A DNA stretch of 64,000 nucleotides from Brevundimonas vesicularis NBRC 12165 (GTDB lineage: Bacteria > Pseudomonadota > Alphaproteobacteria > Caulobacterales > Caulobacteraceae): the NCBI RefSeq assembly GCF_001592205.1, contig NZ_BCWM01000005.1, positions 123,239 to 187,238 of the forward strand, read 5' to 3'. A program made the position numbers and the translations under genes. Positions 29,077-40,235 of the stretch are shown here, piece by piece; within the stretch, counting starts at the first letter, position 1, and every line of letters begins with the position of its first letter. Below the pieces are notes generated by a model. That model saw nothing but the letters and a program-made list of their open reading frames with translations. It was not told the DNA's origin and ran no database searches.

Positions 29077-29484
29077 TCAGTTCTGGGCGTCGTCGTCGCC
29101 CAGCATATCCCGCATCATGTCCAGGATCAGCTTCTGCTTGCGCGCGGGCAGGCGCGGCGCCAGGCGGGTGATCTCAACGCTGGTCTTGGTCGGACGATGC
29201 TCGTGGTCGAAGGCGGGCGCCTCTTCGGCGACGCCGACCGTCGCGCTGCTGTAGCCGTCGAAGAAGAAGGGGATGCCGACCTTCATGAACTCGGCCATTT
29301 CGAACAGTTTCGAGGCCGAGACGCGGTTCGTGCCCTTCTCGTACTTTTGCACCTGCTGGAAGCTGACGCCGACGGCTTTGGCGAGGGCGGTCTGGGTCAG
29401 GCCAAGGTCGAGACGCTTTTCCTGAACGCGACGGCCGACATGGCGATCGACGGGATGCGGATCCTCGTCCTTTTCACGCGCCAT
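29077..29484 (-). CDS. XRE-family helix-turn-helix transcriptional regulator
   Basis: The 135-aa protein has an HTH_XRE domain at residues 15-70 (VGRRVQEKRLDLGLTQTALA, then VSFQQVQKYEKGTNRVSAS). A linker and a C-terminal helix (RKQKLILDMMRDML) follow. The FQQVQKYEKGTNR wording is widespread in alphaproteobacterial single-domain regulators such as PraR. ATG 29484 has GAAGGG upstream, better placed than for the GTG at 29493. It follows the lnt operon on the same strand and ends four bases before the convergent GreA-like stop. Confidence 0.9.
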   Translation of the reverse strand: MAREKDEDPHPVDRHVGRRVQEKRLDLGLTQTALAKAVGVSFQQVQKYEKGTNRVSASKLFEMAEFMKVGIPFFFDGYSSATVGVAEEAPAFDHEHRPTKTSVEITRLAPRLPARKQKLILDMMRDMLGDDDAQN

Positions 29485-29500
29485 CGCCGTCACCCTTCAC

Positions 29501-31138
29501 CTAGATCGCTGCTTGATTCCCCTGGACCCTAGGTCGCCGGATCGACGGCCACAAGGACAGGATGAACGCTGTTAGCACTGAGAAAAAGAACAGGAAATCG
29601 CCAAATCGACCGTAGGGCGTTACGCCCGTCGGACGGGGCAGGGGGGCGTCGATGACGCCCATGACGCCCGGCTCCAGCCGTTGGCCCTCGACGATCCGGC
29701 CCCACGGGTCGATCATGGCCGAAATGCCGGTCGGGGTGGCCCGCGCGATGGGCAGGCCGGTCTCTATGGCGCGATAGCTGGCCAGGTTCAGGTGCTGGCG
29801 CGGGCCCGAGGTCGCGCCAAACCAGGCGTCGTTGGACGCATTGACGATCCACTCGGGCCGCCCGGCTGCGCCCGGGGTGAAGCCGGGATACAGGCTCTCG
29901 TAGCAGATCAGCACCTGCACCGGCGGGGCCCCCGGAACCGAAATCGGCGCCGGTGTCGGCCCGGCGGAAAAGTCACTGGGCATATGCACCAGGCTGCGCA
30001 GGCCGATGGAGGTCATGATCGACCCCAAGGGGAGGTACTCGCCGAACGGCACCAGCCGGTGCTTGTCATAGACGGCGGCGACCCTCAGGCCCGCTCCGCC
30101 TTCGTCGGCCAGGGCGAACAGGCTGTTGTAATAGCGCGCGCCCTCGGGCGCGGTCAGGTCCGGCTCGCCCCGCGCCAGGCCCATCAGCAAGGTCTGTCCG
30201 GGACGCAGGGCGCCCGCGATGGAATGGGCGTCGGCTGAGGCGAAGACGTCGTTGGCCGAGGCGGGCAGGGCGCCTTCAGGCCAGACCACGACATTGGGCG
30301 TCCGCGCCGCCGCCTGACCCGTCAGGGCGACATAGCGATCGACGATGGAGCGATAGGCCTCGGGCGACCATTTGGTTTCCTGTTTCACATCGGCCTGAAC
30401 CAGACGCACGACCGTGTCGGTGAACTGAAGATTCGACTGCGCCAGCCTGACGGCGCCGAAGCCGCCGACGGCGATCAAGGCCAAGGCGCCCAAGCCCGCC
30501 GAGATCAGGCGGCTGCGCCTGTCGCCGGGCCCGATCAAAGGCGCGAAAGCCGCCGTCGCCGCGACCGTCACCAGGCTCAGCCCATAGACGCCGACGACCG
30601 AGGCGAACTGAGACATGCCGCCGCCCGCGCGCCAGGTCGCGCCGGCCGGGTTCCAGGGAAAGCCGGTCAGCACATGGCCGCGCAGCCATTCGGCGGCGCA
30701 GAACAGGGCGGCGAACAACAGGACACGAACGACGCCTATGGGGGCGAACCGGCGGTAGAGGGCGCAGGCCGCCCCCCAGAACAGGCCGATGCCCGCCGGC
30801 AGCAGGCTGGCGGCGAAAGGCGCCATCCAGGCCTGTTCCGGATTGACGAAGAAGGCTTCGGCCACCCACCAGCAGCCGACGAAGAAATAGGCGAACCCCG
30901 CCAGCCAGCCCATCCAGAAGGCGCCCCGCGCCGTGTCGGACCGCTCCGACAGGATCATCAGCAGCGGATAGCCCAAAAGCCCGATCAGCAATCCGAACGG
31001 CGGATGAGCGAAGGCCGTCCCGGCGCCGGCCAGCAGCGCCAGAACGATGCGGATCAGCCGCCACGTCAGGGCGCGTTTCCTGTCGGGCAGGGCGCGGATC
31101 GTGGCCGCGAAACGGTCCAGCAGGGCGTCGGGGAACAT
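29501..31138 (-). CDS. lnt: Apolipoprotein N-acyltransferase
   Basis: It adds the third acyl chain to lipoproteins in the inner membrane. The 545-aa protein has about six N-terminal helices, a nitrilase-like periplasmic domain with the catalytic Glu in VVWPEGALPA, Lys in YDKHRLVPFGEYLPLG, Cys in LICYESLYPG, and one C-terminal helix. It is the last gene of a minus-strand run in which ybeY-phoH-miaB sit upstream. The ybeZ-ybeY-lnt order is widely conserved. Confidence 0.95.
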   Translation of the reverse strand: MFPDALLDRFAATIRALPDRKRALTWRLIRIVLALLAGAGTAFAHPPFGLLIGLLGYPLLMILSERSDTARGAFWMGWLAGFAYFFVGCWWVAEAFFVNPEQAWMAPFAASLLPAGIGLFWGAACALYRRFAPIGVVRVLLFAALFCAAEWLRGHVLTGFPWNPAGATWRAGGGMSQFASVVGVYGLSLVTVAATAAFAPLIGPGDRRSRLISAGLGALALIAVGGFGAVRLAQSNLQFTDTVVRLVQADVKQETKWSPEAYRSIVDRYVALTGQAAARTPNVVVWPEGALPASANDVFASADAHSIAGALRPGQTLLMGLARGEPDLTAPEGARYYNSLFALADEGGAGLRVAAVYDKHRLVPFGEYLPLGSIMTSIGLRSLVHMPSDFSAGPTPAPISVPGAPPVQVLICYESLYPGFTPGAAGRPEWIVNASNDAWFGATSGPRQHLNLASYRAIETGLPIARATPTGISAMIDPWGRIVEGQRLEPGVMGVIDAPLPRPTGVTPYGRFGDFLFFFSVLTAFILSLWPSIRRPRVQGNQAAI

Positions 31139-31142
31139 CGGG

Positions 31143-31589
31143 TCAGTCCTGCTTTTCGAGATAGGGGTCCGCGACGCCGATCTGGGCCAGGATTTCGCGC
31201 TCCTCGGCCTCCATCTCCTCGGCCTCGGCGTCGTCCTCGTGGTCGCGGCCCAAGAGGTGCAGGACGCCGTGGACGACCAGATGGCTCAGATGATCGGCCA
31301 GAGTCTTACCCTGCGCCTCGGCCTCGGTCGCGCAGACGCCGTAGGCCAGGACGATGTCGCCCAGATGCGGAAAGGCGTTTTCCGGCGCGGGGAAGGACAG
31401 GACATTGGTCGGCCTATCCTTGTCGCGAAACCGTCCGTTCAGCTCGCGCACGGCGGCGTCGTCAGTCAGCAGGACGACGATATCGCCCTCCCCCGTGCCC
31501 AGCGCGGCCTGCGCCGCGCGTTCGACGATGGCCTCGACGTCCGGCAGGGCGCCGGTCCAGGCCTCGGCCTCGACTTCAATCTCGATCAT
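31143..31589 (-). CDS. ybeY: Endoribonuclease YbeY (rRNA maturation)
   Basis: The 148-aa protein has the metal-binding HLVVHGVLHLLGRDHED, matching H-G-x-L-H-L-x-G-Y-D-H except that the Tyr is Arg; the three histidines are present. NVLSFPAPE is the second conserved segment. It acts in 16S rRNA 3' processing and ribosome quality control. The start overlaps the phoH stop by four bases, indicating coupling. Confidence 0.94.
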   Translation of the reverse strand: MIEIEVEAEAWTGALPDVEAIVERAAQAALGTGEGDIVVLLTDDAAVRELNGRFRDKDRPTNVLSFPAPENAFPHLGDIVLAYGVCATEAEAQGKTLADHLSHLVVHGVLHLLGRDHEDDAEAEEMEAEEREILAQIGVADPYLEKQD

Positions 31590-32575
31590 GCGGGGTCTTC
31601 GAGGTCCGGGGCGGGGCGTCCGCGCGCGGCGTCGGCGTCATAGGCGCGCACGATCCGCTCCACCATGGCGTGACGCACCACGTCGGACGCCTCGAACTTC
31701 AGGATGCCGACACCCTGGACCCCGTCCAGGATACGCAGGGCGTGGGCCAGGCCGGAGTCGCGCGGGTTCAGCAGGTCGATCTGCGACGGATCGCCCGTCA
31801 CCACCATCCGCGCGCCCTCGCCCAGGCGCGTCAGCACCATCTTCATCTGCAGGCGGCTGGTGTTCTGGGCTTCATCGACGATGACGAAGGCGTGGCTGAG
31901 CGTGCGGCCGCGCATGAAGGCGATCGGGGCGGCTTCGATCTCGCCCTTGTCGCGGCGACGCTGCACGTCCTCGGCGCCCAGAATGTCGTTCAGCGCCTCC
32001 CAGATCGGGGCCAGATAGGGATCGACCTTTTCGTTCAGGTCGCCGGGCAGGAAGCCCAGCTTCTCGCCCGCCTCGACCGCCGGGCGAGTGATGACCAGCC
32101 GGTCCACCTGCCCCCGCCGTAGCACCGATGCGCCATAGGCCGCCGCCAAAAAGGTCTTGCCGGTGCCCGCCGGGCCGACGCCGAAGCTTAGTTCGCATCG
32201 GCCCAGCATGTCCAGATAGGCGGCCTGCGCCTTGGTCTTGGGCACGATGGCGCCGCGCTTGCCGCCCGGCAGCGACACGCCCGCCGCCGCCATGCCCGGC
32301 GTGCCGCGACCGCCGCGCGCCTGGCCCAGGGCTGCGCGGACGTCGGCCTCGGTGACTTCGGCGCCCAGGGCCGCGCGCTTGGCCAAGTCCTCGATCACCT
32401 GGCGGGCGTCCGTGCGGTCGCGTGCGCCGCCGTTGACGGAGACCCCGCCGCCCGGGGCCTCGACCAGCACCTTGAAGGCGTCCTCGATCAGGGCGACGTG
32501 GCGACTATTCGGCCCGATGACCGCCCGCAGTTCGGCATCGTTCAAGGGGACGAATTCAGACTCACGCGCCATCAA
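31586..32575 (-). CDS. PhoH family ATPase (YbeZ)
   Basis: The 329-aa protein has the Walker [13 protein letters not shown] near residue 145, and [20 protein letters not shown] and a Walker B with [11 protein letters not shown] further on, all signatures of the PhoH/YbeZ family. It works with YbeY in RNA metabolism. The start overlaps the miaB stop by four bases. The N-terminal region contains a small RNA-binding-like fold ([19 protein letters not shown]). Confidence 0.93.
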   Translation of the reverse strand: MMARESEFVPLNDAELRAVIGPNSRHVALIEDAFKVLVEAPGGGVSVNGGARDRTDARQVIEDLAKRAALGAEVTEADVRAALGQARGGRGTPGMAAAGVSLPGGKRGAIVPKTKAQAAYLDMLGRCELSFGVGPAGTGKTFLAAAYGASVLRRGQVDRLVITRPAVEAGEKLGFLPGDLNEKVDPYLAPIWEALNDILGAEDVQRRRDKGEIEAAPIAFMRGRTLSHAFVIVDEAQNTSRLQMKMVLTRLGEGARMVVTGDPSQIDLLNPRDSGLAHALRILDGVQGVGILKFEASDVVRHAMVERIVRAYDADAARGRPAPDLEDPA

Positions 32576-34008
32576 GCGGCCTTTTCTGCTTGGGCTAGCG
32601 CTGAGCCCGCGGGACCCGGCTGCTTGAGCCCGTCTGCTATGAGCCGGCCCGACAGACTGTTCTGCTGGCCGGCGATGATCTCGACCGGAACGATCTGCCC
32701 GATCAGATGATCCGCGTCATCGACGTGGACCGATTGAAGATATGGGGATCGACCGATCGCTTGGCGACGGTGGCCGTGCCGTCCCGGTTTGTCGAACAGC
32801 ACGTTCAGCGTCCGGCCGGCCTGCGCCGTGTTGAAGGCGGTCTGCTGTTTCGTCAGCAGGGCGATCAGGCGATGCAGTCGATCCTTGACGACGTCCGGCT
32901 CGACCTGTTTGCCCATGCCCGCCGCCGGCGTGCCCGGCCGCGGCGAATAGGCGAAGGCGAAGGCCCCGGCGTAGTTCACGCGACGCACCAGATCCAGCGT
33001 GTCCTCGAACTCCCGATCCGTCTCACCGGGGAAGCCAACGATGAAGTCGCCCGCGATGGCGATGTCCGGCCGTGCAGCGCGGATCCGGTCGATCAGGTCG
33101 AAATATTTCTGACGCCCGTGTTTGCGGTTCATCGCCCGCAAAATCCGGTCCGACCCCGCCTGAACCGGAAGGTGCAGATAGGGCATCAAGGCGTCCAGAT
33201 CGCCATGCGCGGCGATCAACTCATCGGCCATGTCGTTGGGATGGCTGGTCGTATAGCGGATGCGGTCCAGGCCGGGGATCTCGGCCAGGGCATAGGCCAG
33301 TTCGGCCAGGGTCGCCTTGCGCCCGTCCGGCCGCTCGCCGTCATAGGCGTTGACGTTCTGGCCCAGCAAAGTGACCTCGCGCACGCCCCGATCCGCCAGT
33401 TGTCTCGCCTCTTCCAGCACCGCCGCCATCGGCCGCGACCATTCGGCGCCGCGCGTGTAGGGCACGACGCAGAAGGTGCAGAACTTGTCGCAACCCTCCT
33501 GCACCGTCAGGAAGGCGGTCGGCCCCTCGGTGAAGCGGGCTGCAGGCAGGGCGTCGAACTTGTCGTCAGGAGCGAAGTCCGCGCCGATCCGCTCGCCCCG
33601 CGCCCGCGCCGTGCGGGTCAGAAGCTCGGGCAACTGGTGATAGGCCTGAGGGCCGACGACGATATCGACGGCCGGCTGACGCCGCATGATCTCTTCGCCC
33701 TCGGCCTGGGCGACGCAGCCGGCGACGGCGATGGTCAGGTCCCCGCCGGTCTCGCGCCGGATGTCGCGCATCTCGCGCAGCTTGCCGAGCTCGGAGTAGA
33801 TCTTCTCGGCCGCCTTCTCGCGGATGTGGCAGGTGTTCAGGATGACGAAGTCGGCGGCCTTCACGTTGTCGGTGACGCCATAGCCCAGCGGGCGCAGCAC
33901 ATCGGCCATGCGCTCACTGTCATAGACGTTCATCTGACAGCCGTAGGTCTTGATGAACAGACGCTTTTGGGGCGCCGTCTCGACTTGAGGAACCAGGGTC
34001 TCGGTCAT
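32572..34008 (-). CDS. miaB: tRNA-2-methylthio-N6-dimethylallyladenosine synthase
   Basis: This radical-SAM methylthiotransferase modifies A37 of tRNAs reading UNN codons. The UPF0004 domain has [24 protein letters not shown] and AGCVAQAEG for the auxiliary cluster. The radical SAM motif is [17 protein letters not shown], and a TRAM domain lies near the end. ATG 34008 gives 478 aa; the longer frame to 34092 overlaps the fur gene. The last 18 residues ([19 protein letters not shown]) extend past TRAM and are low-complexity. Confidence 0.95.
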   Translation of the reverse strand: MTETLVPQVETAPQKRLFIKTYGCQMNVYDSERMADVLRPLGYGVTDNVKAADFVILNTCHIREKAAEKIYSELGKLREMRDIRRETGGDLTIAVAGCVAQAEGEEIMRRQPAVDIVVGPQAYHQLPELLTRTARARGERIGADFAPDDKFDALPAARFTEGPTAFLTVQEGCDKFCTFCVVPYTRGAEWSRPMAAVLEEARQLADRGVREVTLLGQNVNAYDGERPDGRKATLAELAYALAEIPGLDRIRYTTSHPNDMADELIAAHGDLDALMPYLHLPVQAGSDRILRAMNRKHGRQKYFDLIDRIRAARPDIAIAGDFIVGFPGETDREFEDTLDLVRRVNYAGAFAFAYSPRPGTPAAGMGKQVEPDVVKDRLHRLIALLTKQQTAFNTAQAGRTLNVLFDKPGRHGHRRQAIGRSPYLQSVHVDDADHLIGQIVPVEIIAGQQNSLSGRLIADGLKQPGPAGSALAQAEKAA

Positions 34009-34051
34009 CGTGGGCTTATGATCGCCCGCAAGCGTCGCGACAAGCCGAGCG

Positions 34052-34537
34052 TCAGCCCGCATCCACATCGGCGGGATCGACGCGCGCCGCATGGCGGGTG
34101 AAGATCAGGCCTTCGCGCTTGGACGGCTCGGCGCCCTCGATCGCAACGCCGTAGAGCTCCAACTTGTGGCCGATCAGCTGGAAGCCCAGCCGCTCCGCGA
34201 TCTCGTTCTTCAACCGCTCGATCTCGGCGTCGAAGAATTCAATCACCTCGCCCGACTTGGTGTCGATCAGGTGATCGTGGTGATCGTCGCCAGCCTCTTC
34301 ATAGCGGCTGCGGCCGTCGCCGAAGTCATGCTTCTCGACCACGCCCGCCTCTTCGAACAGGCGCACGGTGCGATAGACGGTGGCGATGGAGATGTGCGGA
34401 TCGATGGCCGAGGCGCGGCGATACAGCTCCTCGACATCCGGGTGGTCCGCGGCGTTGGACAGCACCCGGGCGATCACCCGGCGCTGTTCGGTCATACGCA
34501 TGCCGCGCTCGGCGCAGAGTTTTTCGATCCGGTCCAT
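34052..34537 (-). CDS. fur: Fur-family ferric uptake regulator
   Basis: The 161-aa protein has an N-terminal winged helix ([31 protein letters not shown]), the metal-binding histidine cluster [19 protein letters not shown] and a dimerisation domain with [16 protein letters not shown]. It lacks the CxxC zinc site after HDHLI, as alphaproteobacterial Fur/Mur proteins often do. It is distinct from the cysteine-rich Zur-like protein at 48325. It lies within the nfu-tsaB-rimI-fur-miaB run. Confidence 0.9.
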   Translation of the reverse strand: MDRIEKLCAERGMRMTEQRRVIARVLSNAADHPDVEELYRRASAIDPHISIATVYRTVRLFEEAGVVEKHDFGDGRSRYEEAGDDHHDHLIDTKSGEVIEFFDAEIERLKNEIAERLGFQLIGHKLELYGVAIEGAEPSKREGLIFTRHAARVDPADVDAG

Positions 34538-34564
34538 GCGCCTAGAATAGGGGCTTGGATCGCA

Positions 34565-35008
34565 TCAGGGAAGCGTCAGGTTGGCGTGAGGCGCACAGAG
34601 GTCGCGGCTCATCACCAGCGCATCGGTCCGCGATCCGTCGGCGCCCGCATAATAGGCTTTGCGGCGACCGATCGGATCGAACCCGGTCCGCTCATACAGG
34701 CCGCGCGCGGCGATATTGTCGTCGGCGACCTCCAGGAACAGCCGCGTCGCGCCGGCCTGGACCGCAGCGACGGCCGCCGCCTCGACCAGACGTCGTCCCA
34801 GTCCGTGGCGGCGCGCGCTCGGCGCCACGGCCAGGGTCAGGATTTCCGCCTCGTCGACCACGGTCCGGATCAGGATGAAGCCGTCGGGCTCGCTGACCGC
34901 CAGCACCCCCGGCTGCGACAGCAGATCGGCGAAGGTGTCGGCGCTCCACGGCGGGGCAAAGGCCTGGGCGTGCAGGGCGGCGAGAGAGGCGGGGTCCGCC
35001 GCCGTCAT
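34565..35008 (-). CDS. rimI: Ribosomal protein S18-alanine N-acetyltransferase
   Basis: This 147-aa GNAT acetyltransferase has the acetyl-CoA binding segment VAPSARRHGLGRRLVE and the C-terminal GLYERTGFDPIGRRKAYY. The start overlaps tsaB by four bases; tsaB-rimI pairing is a common arrangement. Other GNAT substrates cannot be excluded, but context favours RimI. Confidence 0.9.
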   Translation of the reverse strand: MTAADPASLAALHAQAFAPPWSADTFADLLSQPGVLAVSEPDGFILIRTVVDEAEILTLAVAPSARRHGLGRRLVEAAAVAAVQAGATRLFLEVADDNIAARGLYERTGFDPIGRRKAYYAGADGSRTDALVMSRDLCAPHANLTLP

Positions 35009-35685
35009 GACGCAGGCTGGCGCGGCTGGCCCGGCAGGCGGCTGGGCGGCGTGGCGTCGGGCGCGCGCAGATAGAGCGGACGGGGCGGCTGGGTCGCCGG
35101 ATCGGCGACGGCGGCCAAGCGCGCCAGCGCTTCCGGCGACGGCGCAACCCGGTCGTCCAGATGGGCGAAGGGCAGATCGGGGAAGGCCTGGGTCACGACC
35201 GCCGCGCCATTGCCGACCAGAGCGACGCCCGGTCCGATGTCGGCGATCCGCCGCGCGGCCTCTTCCAGCGACAACGCTTCATCGGGGCCAAGCGGCCCAC
35301 CGTCGGCCAAGAGCCGCGCATAGACCTGACCGCGCCGCGCATCGATCAGGGCCGCGATGGGGCCGTCGTGATTGGCGAGCGAGGCGGCGAGCGCGTCCAG
35401 CGCCGACAGACCGACGACCGGCCGATCCAGCGCCGCGCCCAGACCCTGAGCAAAGGCCAGACCGACGCGCAGACCGGTGAACGAGCCCGGTCCAACCGTG
35501 ACGCCGATCCGGTCCAGGCTGTCGAAACCACCGCCCGCCTCAACCATGACGTCGCGCACCAAGCCGCCGATCCGTTCCTGATGTCCCTTGGTCATCGGCT
35601 CAAAACGCATGGCGAGCGCGTGATCGTCCTCGAACACCGCCGTCGTGCAGGCGCCGAGCGCCGTATCGATCACCAGAAGTCTCAT
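35005..35685 (-). CDS. tsaB: tRNA threonylcarbamoyladenosine biosynthesis protein TsaB
   Basis: The 226-aa ASKHA-fold protein opens with LLVIDTALGACTTAVF and contains GVTVGPGSFTGLRVGLAFAQ, the strongest TsaB signature, then LIDARRGQVYARL. It forms a complex with TsaD and TsaE to make t6A37. The gene is coupled to rimI by a four-base overlap. Confidence 0.95.
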   Translation of the reverse strand: MRLLVIDTALGACTTAVFEDDHALAMRFEPMTKGHQERIGGLVRDVMVEAGGGFDSLDRIGVTVGPGSFTGLRVGLAFAQGLGAALDRPVVGLSALDALAASLANHDGPIAALIDARRGQVYARLLADGGPLGPDEALSLEEAARRIADIGPGVALVGNGAAVVTQAFPDLPFAHLDDRVAPSPEALARLAAVADPATQPPRPLYLRAPDATPPSRLPGQPRQPAS

Positions 35686-35731
35686 GGGCGTCTTCTAGGC
35701 GGCGCGTTGCAGAACCGCCACCGCGTCCGGA

Positions 35732-36292
35732 TCAGAGGGTCTGCTCGACCCGCGTCACCTCGGGGACATAATGGCGCATCATCTGCTCGACCCCGGCCTT
35801 CAAGGTCGCCGACGACGACGGACAGCCGGCGCAGGCGCCGCGCATCCGCAGGTTCAGCACGCCGGTCGCCTCGTCGAAGGAATCGAACAGGATGTCGCCG
35901 CCGTCCTGGGCCACGGCGGGGCGAATGCGGCTGTCCAGCAGGGCCTTGATCTCGGCGACGATCTCGCTGTCGTCCTCGGCATGACCGTCGGTTTCGCCGC
36001 CGGCGCCGCGCGTCAGCGCCTGACCCGAGACGAAGTGATCCATGACGACGCCCAGGATCGGCGCCTTCATCTCCGACCATTCCGGCCCCTGGGGCTGACG
36101 GGTGACGGAAACGTAGTCCGCGCCAAAGAAGACGCCGTCGACGCCTTCCAACTCGAACAAGGCCTCAGCCAGCGGAGAGGCCGTCGCCTCGTCGATGGTG
36201 CGGTATTCCAGCGCGGCGGTCGGCGACACGTCGCGGCCGGGCAGGAACTTCAGCACGTTGGGATTGGGCGTGGGTTCGGTCTGGATGAACAT
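35732..36292 (-). CDS. NifU/Nfu-type iron-sulfur carrier protein
   Basis: The 186-aa protein has an N-terminal Nfu domain (FIQTEPTPNPNVLKFLPG) and a C-terminal NifU domain with the cluster-binding CxxC in RMRGACAGCPSSS. This two-domain architecture carries Fe-S clusters to target apoproteins; MiaB encoded downstream is one plausible client. The final residues EVTRVEQTL are typical. Confidence 0.93.
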   Translation of the reverse strand: MFIQTEPTPNPNVLKFLPGRDVSPTAALEYRTIDEATASPLAEALFELEGVDGVFFGADYVSVTRQPQGPEWSEMKAPILGVVMDHFVSGQALTRGAGGETDGHAEDDSEIVAEIKALLDSRIRPAVAQDGGDILFDSFDEATGVLNLRMRGACAGCPSSSATLKAGVEQMMRHYVPEVTRVEQTL

Positions 36293-36341
36293 GGGCGGGA
36301 GATGCGCTCGCCCCCGCCCCGTTGCAAGACCCGAGCAGAAC

Positions 36342-37904
36342 CTAGCGCCGCTTCAACCCGCCCAGCAGACCGCGCATCAGCTCGCGGGTCAGGGTCGACC
36401 CAGCGGTGCGCAGGACCGACTTGGTCAGCGCCTCGACCGGCGTTTCGCGGGTGGACCGGCGCGCAGGCTTCGCGGCCTCGCGCGACGCCCGCGCCTCGGC
36501 CTGAGCCTGAGCCTTCGCCCGCGCTTCGGCGGCCTTCTGATCGGCCTTGGCCTGGATGGCGGCGGCCTTGTCGGCCTCGGCCTGCGCCTTGGCCTGAACT
36601 TCAGCCTGATCGGCGGCGCTGTGGCGATTGGCCAGGATTTCGGCGGCGGATTCGCGGTTCAGCACCTGCTCGTAAAGGCCCCGCACCGGGCTGGCGGCCA
36701 TGACGGCGGCGCGCTCAGTATCGGTCGCGGGACCCAGGCGCGAGGCCGGCGGGCGGATCTTGGTGCGGGCCACGATGGTCGGCGCGCCCTTTTCGTCCAG
36801 CACGGACACCAGGGCCTCGCCCACCCCCAGACCCTGAATGGCCTCCGCCGTGTCGAAGGCGGCGTTGGCGCGGAAACTCTGCGAGGCGGCCTTCAGCCCC
36901 TTCTGTTCCGACGGCGTATAGGCACGAAGCGCGTGCTGAATGCGGTTGCCCAGCTGGGCCAGCACGCTGTCGGGAATATCGGCCGGGTTTTGTGTCACGA
37001 AATAGACCCCGACGCCCTTGGATCGGATCAGGCGCACGACCTGTTCGACCTTTTCCAGCAGGGCGCGCGGGGCGTCGTTGAACAGCAGGTGCGCCTCGTC
37101 GAAGAAGAAGACCAGGCGCGGCTTTTCCGGATCGCCCACCTCGGGAAGCTGCTCGAACAGCTCAGACAGCAGCCACAGCAGGAAGGCCGCATACAGGCGC
37201 GGACTGTTCATCAGCCGGGTCGAATCCAGCACATTGACCTGGCCCCGGCCGTCCAGGCCGACGCGGATCATGTCTTCCAGCTTCAGCGCCGGCTCGCCGA
37301 AGAAGGCGTCGCCGCCCTGTTGCTCGACCTGCAACAGTGCACGCTGGATGGCGGCGATGGAGGCGGGGGCGACGTTGCCGACCTCTCGCCCGATCCGCTC
37401 GGCGTTCTCGCCGACATAGACCAGCAGGCTCCTCAGATCGTCCAGGTCCAGCAGCAGCAGACCTTCCTTGTCCGCGACGTGGAAGACGACGGTCAGCACG
37501 CCCTCCTGCACGTCGTTCAGGTTCAGCATCCGCGCCATCAGCACCGGACCGATTTCTGACACGGTGGTGCGGATCGGATGTCCCTTCTGGCCATACAGGT
37601 CCCAGAAGACGGTCGGGGCGGCGCGCGGCGTCAGGGTCAGGCCCATCTCCGTCGCGCGGGCGACCAGCTTCTCGTTGGGCGCACCGACCTGGGAGATGCC
37701 CGACAGGTCGCCCTTCACATCGGCGCAGAAGACCGGCACCCCGGCGTCGGAAAAGCCCTGGGCCATGATCTGCAGCGTGACCGTCTTGCCCGTCCCGGTC
37801 GCGCCGGCGACGACGCCGTGGCGGTTGGCGCGGTTGAACAGCAGGTTTTCCGGCTGGGCGGCGTCGGACTGGCCGAGGAACAGGCCGGGCAGGGCGTCGG
37901 GCAT
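36342..37904 (-). CDS. HerA-like (DUF853) ATPase
   Basis: This 521-aa protein contains the Walker A GATGTGKTVTLQ near residue 35, DVKGDLSGISQ, the Walker B LVFFFDEAHLLFNDAP and an arginine-rich sensor region. From about residue 420 an Ala/Gln/Lys-rich coiled-coil (AEVQAKAQAEADKAAAI...) precedes a basic C-terminus. Relatives of HerA pump or unwind DNA, but the DUF853 subgroup is uncharacterised. ATG 37904 has GGAG six bases upstream; TTG 37931 is a weaker option. Confidence 0.87.
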   Translation of the reverse strand: MPDALPGLFLGQSDAAQPENLLFNRANRHGVVAGATGTGKTVTLQIMAQGFSDAGVPVFCADVKGDLSGISQVGAPNEKLVARATEMGLTLTPRAAPTVFWDLYGQKGHPIRTTVSEIGPVLMARMLNLNDVQEGVLTVVFHVADKEGLLLLDLDDLRSLLVYVGENAERIGREVGNVAPASIAAIQRALLQVEQQGGDAFFGEPALKLEDMIRVGLDGRGQVNVLDSTRLMNSPRLYAAFLLWLLSELFEQLPEVGDPEKPRLVFFFDEAHLLFNDAPRALLEKVEQVVRLIRSKGVGVYFVTQNPADIPDSVLAQLGNRIQHALRAYTPSEQKGLKAASQSFRANAAFDTAEAIQGLGVGEALVSVLDEKGAPTIVARTKIRPPASRLGPATDTERAAVMAASPVRGLYEQVLNRESAAEILANRHSAADQAEVQAKAQAEADKAAAIQAKADQKAAEARAKAQAQAEARASREAAKPARRSTRETPVEALTKSVLRTAGSTLTRELMRGLLGGLKRR

Positions 37905-38002
37905 TGGGGTCTCCGATGGCGTCTCCGGCAAAGGTCTAGCGCGTTCCCTGCGCGCTCGGAACAGCGATTGACGGCGACGGCGGGCGGTTCGACAACACGA
38001 TC

Positions 38003-39136
38003 ATGAAAAACCCCATCGCCACGCCGTCTTCGGTCGCCGCTCGCAACGCCCTCGGCGTCATCGCCACGGTCGCGGCCGGGGCGGCGATCTACTGGCTGCG
38101 GGATATCTTGACGCCGCTGGCGATGGCCATCTTTCTCTTGATCATGATCGACGGGGTGAAGCGGTCGGTCGAGGCGCGCACGCCATTGAACAGCCGCATG
38201 GCCGGGATCGCGGCCCTGACGCTGGTGGTGCTGGCCTTCTTCGCCTCCATCGCCATCATCGTGAACGGGGCGGCGGGCTTCTTCGGCGAGGCGTCCGGCG
38301 TGTCCCAGAACATCGGCCCGCGCATCGATCAGATCATTCGCGACGCCTATGGGCTGGTGCGTCTGGCCAATCCGCCGACGGCGCAGGACCTGATCAACGG
38401 CGTCGATGTGCGCGGCTGGCTGACCTCGATGGCGTTCCAGGTGCAAGGCATCGCCTCGGGCGCCTTCTTCGTCCTGATCTATCTGGGCTTTCTGCTGGCC
38501 TCCCAGGTCGGGTTCCGGCGCAAGATCGTCGCCATGTTCCCGTCGGAGGCCCAGCGCGACGAGGCGGTCGCGGTGTTCCAGCGCGTGCGCGGCGGGGTCG
38601 AGGGCTATATCTGGGTGCAGTCGGTGACCGGCGCGATGATCTGCGTCGTCGCCTGGATCCTGATGCGCGCGGTCGGGCTTCAGAACGCCGAGTTCTGGAC
38701 CTTCGTCATCTTCATCGTCGGCTTCATCCCCGTGCTGGGCGGGGCCGTCGCGGGCCTTGCGCCGCCTCTGTTCGCCCTGGTCCAGTTCGAAAGCTATTGG
38801 CCCGCCGCCATCCTGCTGGTCGGGTTGCAGGTCATCCTGTTCGTCGTCGGCAACTTCATCCAGCCGCGCATGCAGGGCGACAATCAGAACATCGACCCGG
38901 TCGTGGTGCTGCTGGCCCTGGCCTTCTGGGGCAAGCTGTGGGGCGTGGTCGGCATGTTCCTGTCGACGCCGCTGGCGGTCATGGCCATGGCGATCCTAGC
39001 CGAGTTCAAGGGCTCGCGCTGGATGGCGATCCTGCTGTCGGGCGACGGCGAGCCCTATGCGAACGAGGGCAAGACGACCGACAAGCCGAAATCGACCCGC
39101 CGCAAGCCCAAACCGGAGCCCGCAGCGGAGGCCTGA
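38003..39136 (+). CDS. AI-2E family transporter (PerM/YdiK type)
   Basis: The 377-aa membrane protein has paired helices at the N-terminus (ALGVIATVAAGAAIYWLRD, PLAMAIFLLIMIDG), a cytoplasmic or periplasmic middle domain and the family's C-terminal block with FIVGFIPVLGGAVAGL and NFIQPRMQGDNQNIDPVVV. The tail is Lys/Pro-rich. Family members have been linked to autoinducer export and to Na+/H+ antiport; the substrate here is unknown. It ends directly against the convergent obgE stop. Confidence 0.88.
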   Translation: MKNPIATPSSVAARNALGVIATVAAGAAIYWLRDILTPLAMAIFLLIMIDGVKRSVEARTPLNSRMAGIAALTLVVLAFFASIAIIVNGAAGFFGEASGVSQNIGPRIDQIIRDAYGLVRLANPPTAQDLINGVDVRGWLTSMAFQVQGIASGAFFVLIYLGFLLASQVGFRRKIVAMFPSEAQRDEAVAVFQRVRGGVEGYIWVQSVTGAMICVVAWILMRAVGLQNAEFWTFVIFIVGFIPVLGGAVAGLAPPLFALVQFESYWPAAILLVGLQVILFVVGNFIQPRMQGDNQNIDPVVVLLALAFWGKLWGVVGMFLSTPLAVMAMAILAEFKGSRWMAILLSGDGEPYANEGKTTDKPKSTRRKPKPEPAAEA

Positions 39137-40213
<1,077 letters not shown>

Positions 40214-40235
40214 TTACAGGCCCGGCGACCCGGCG

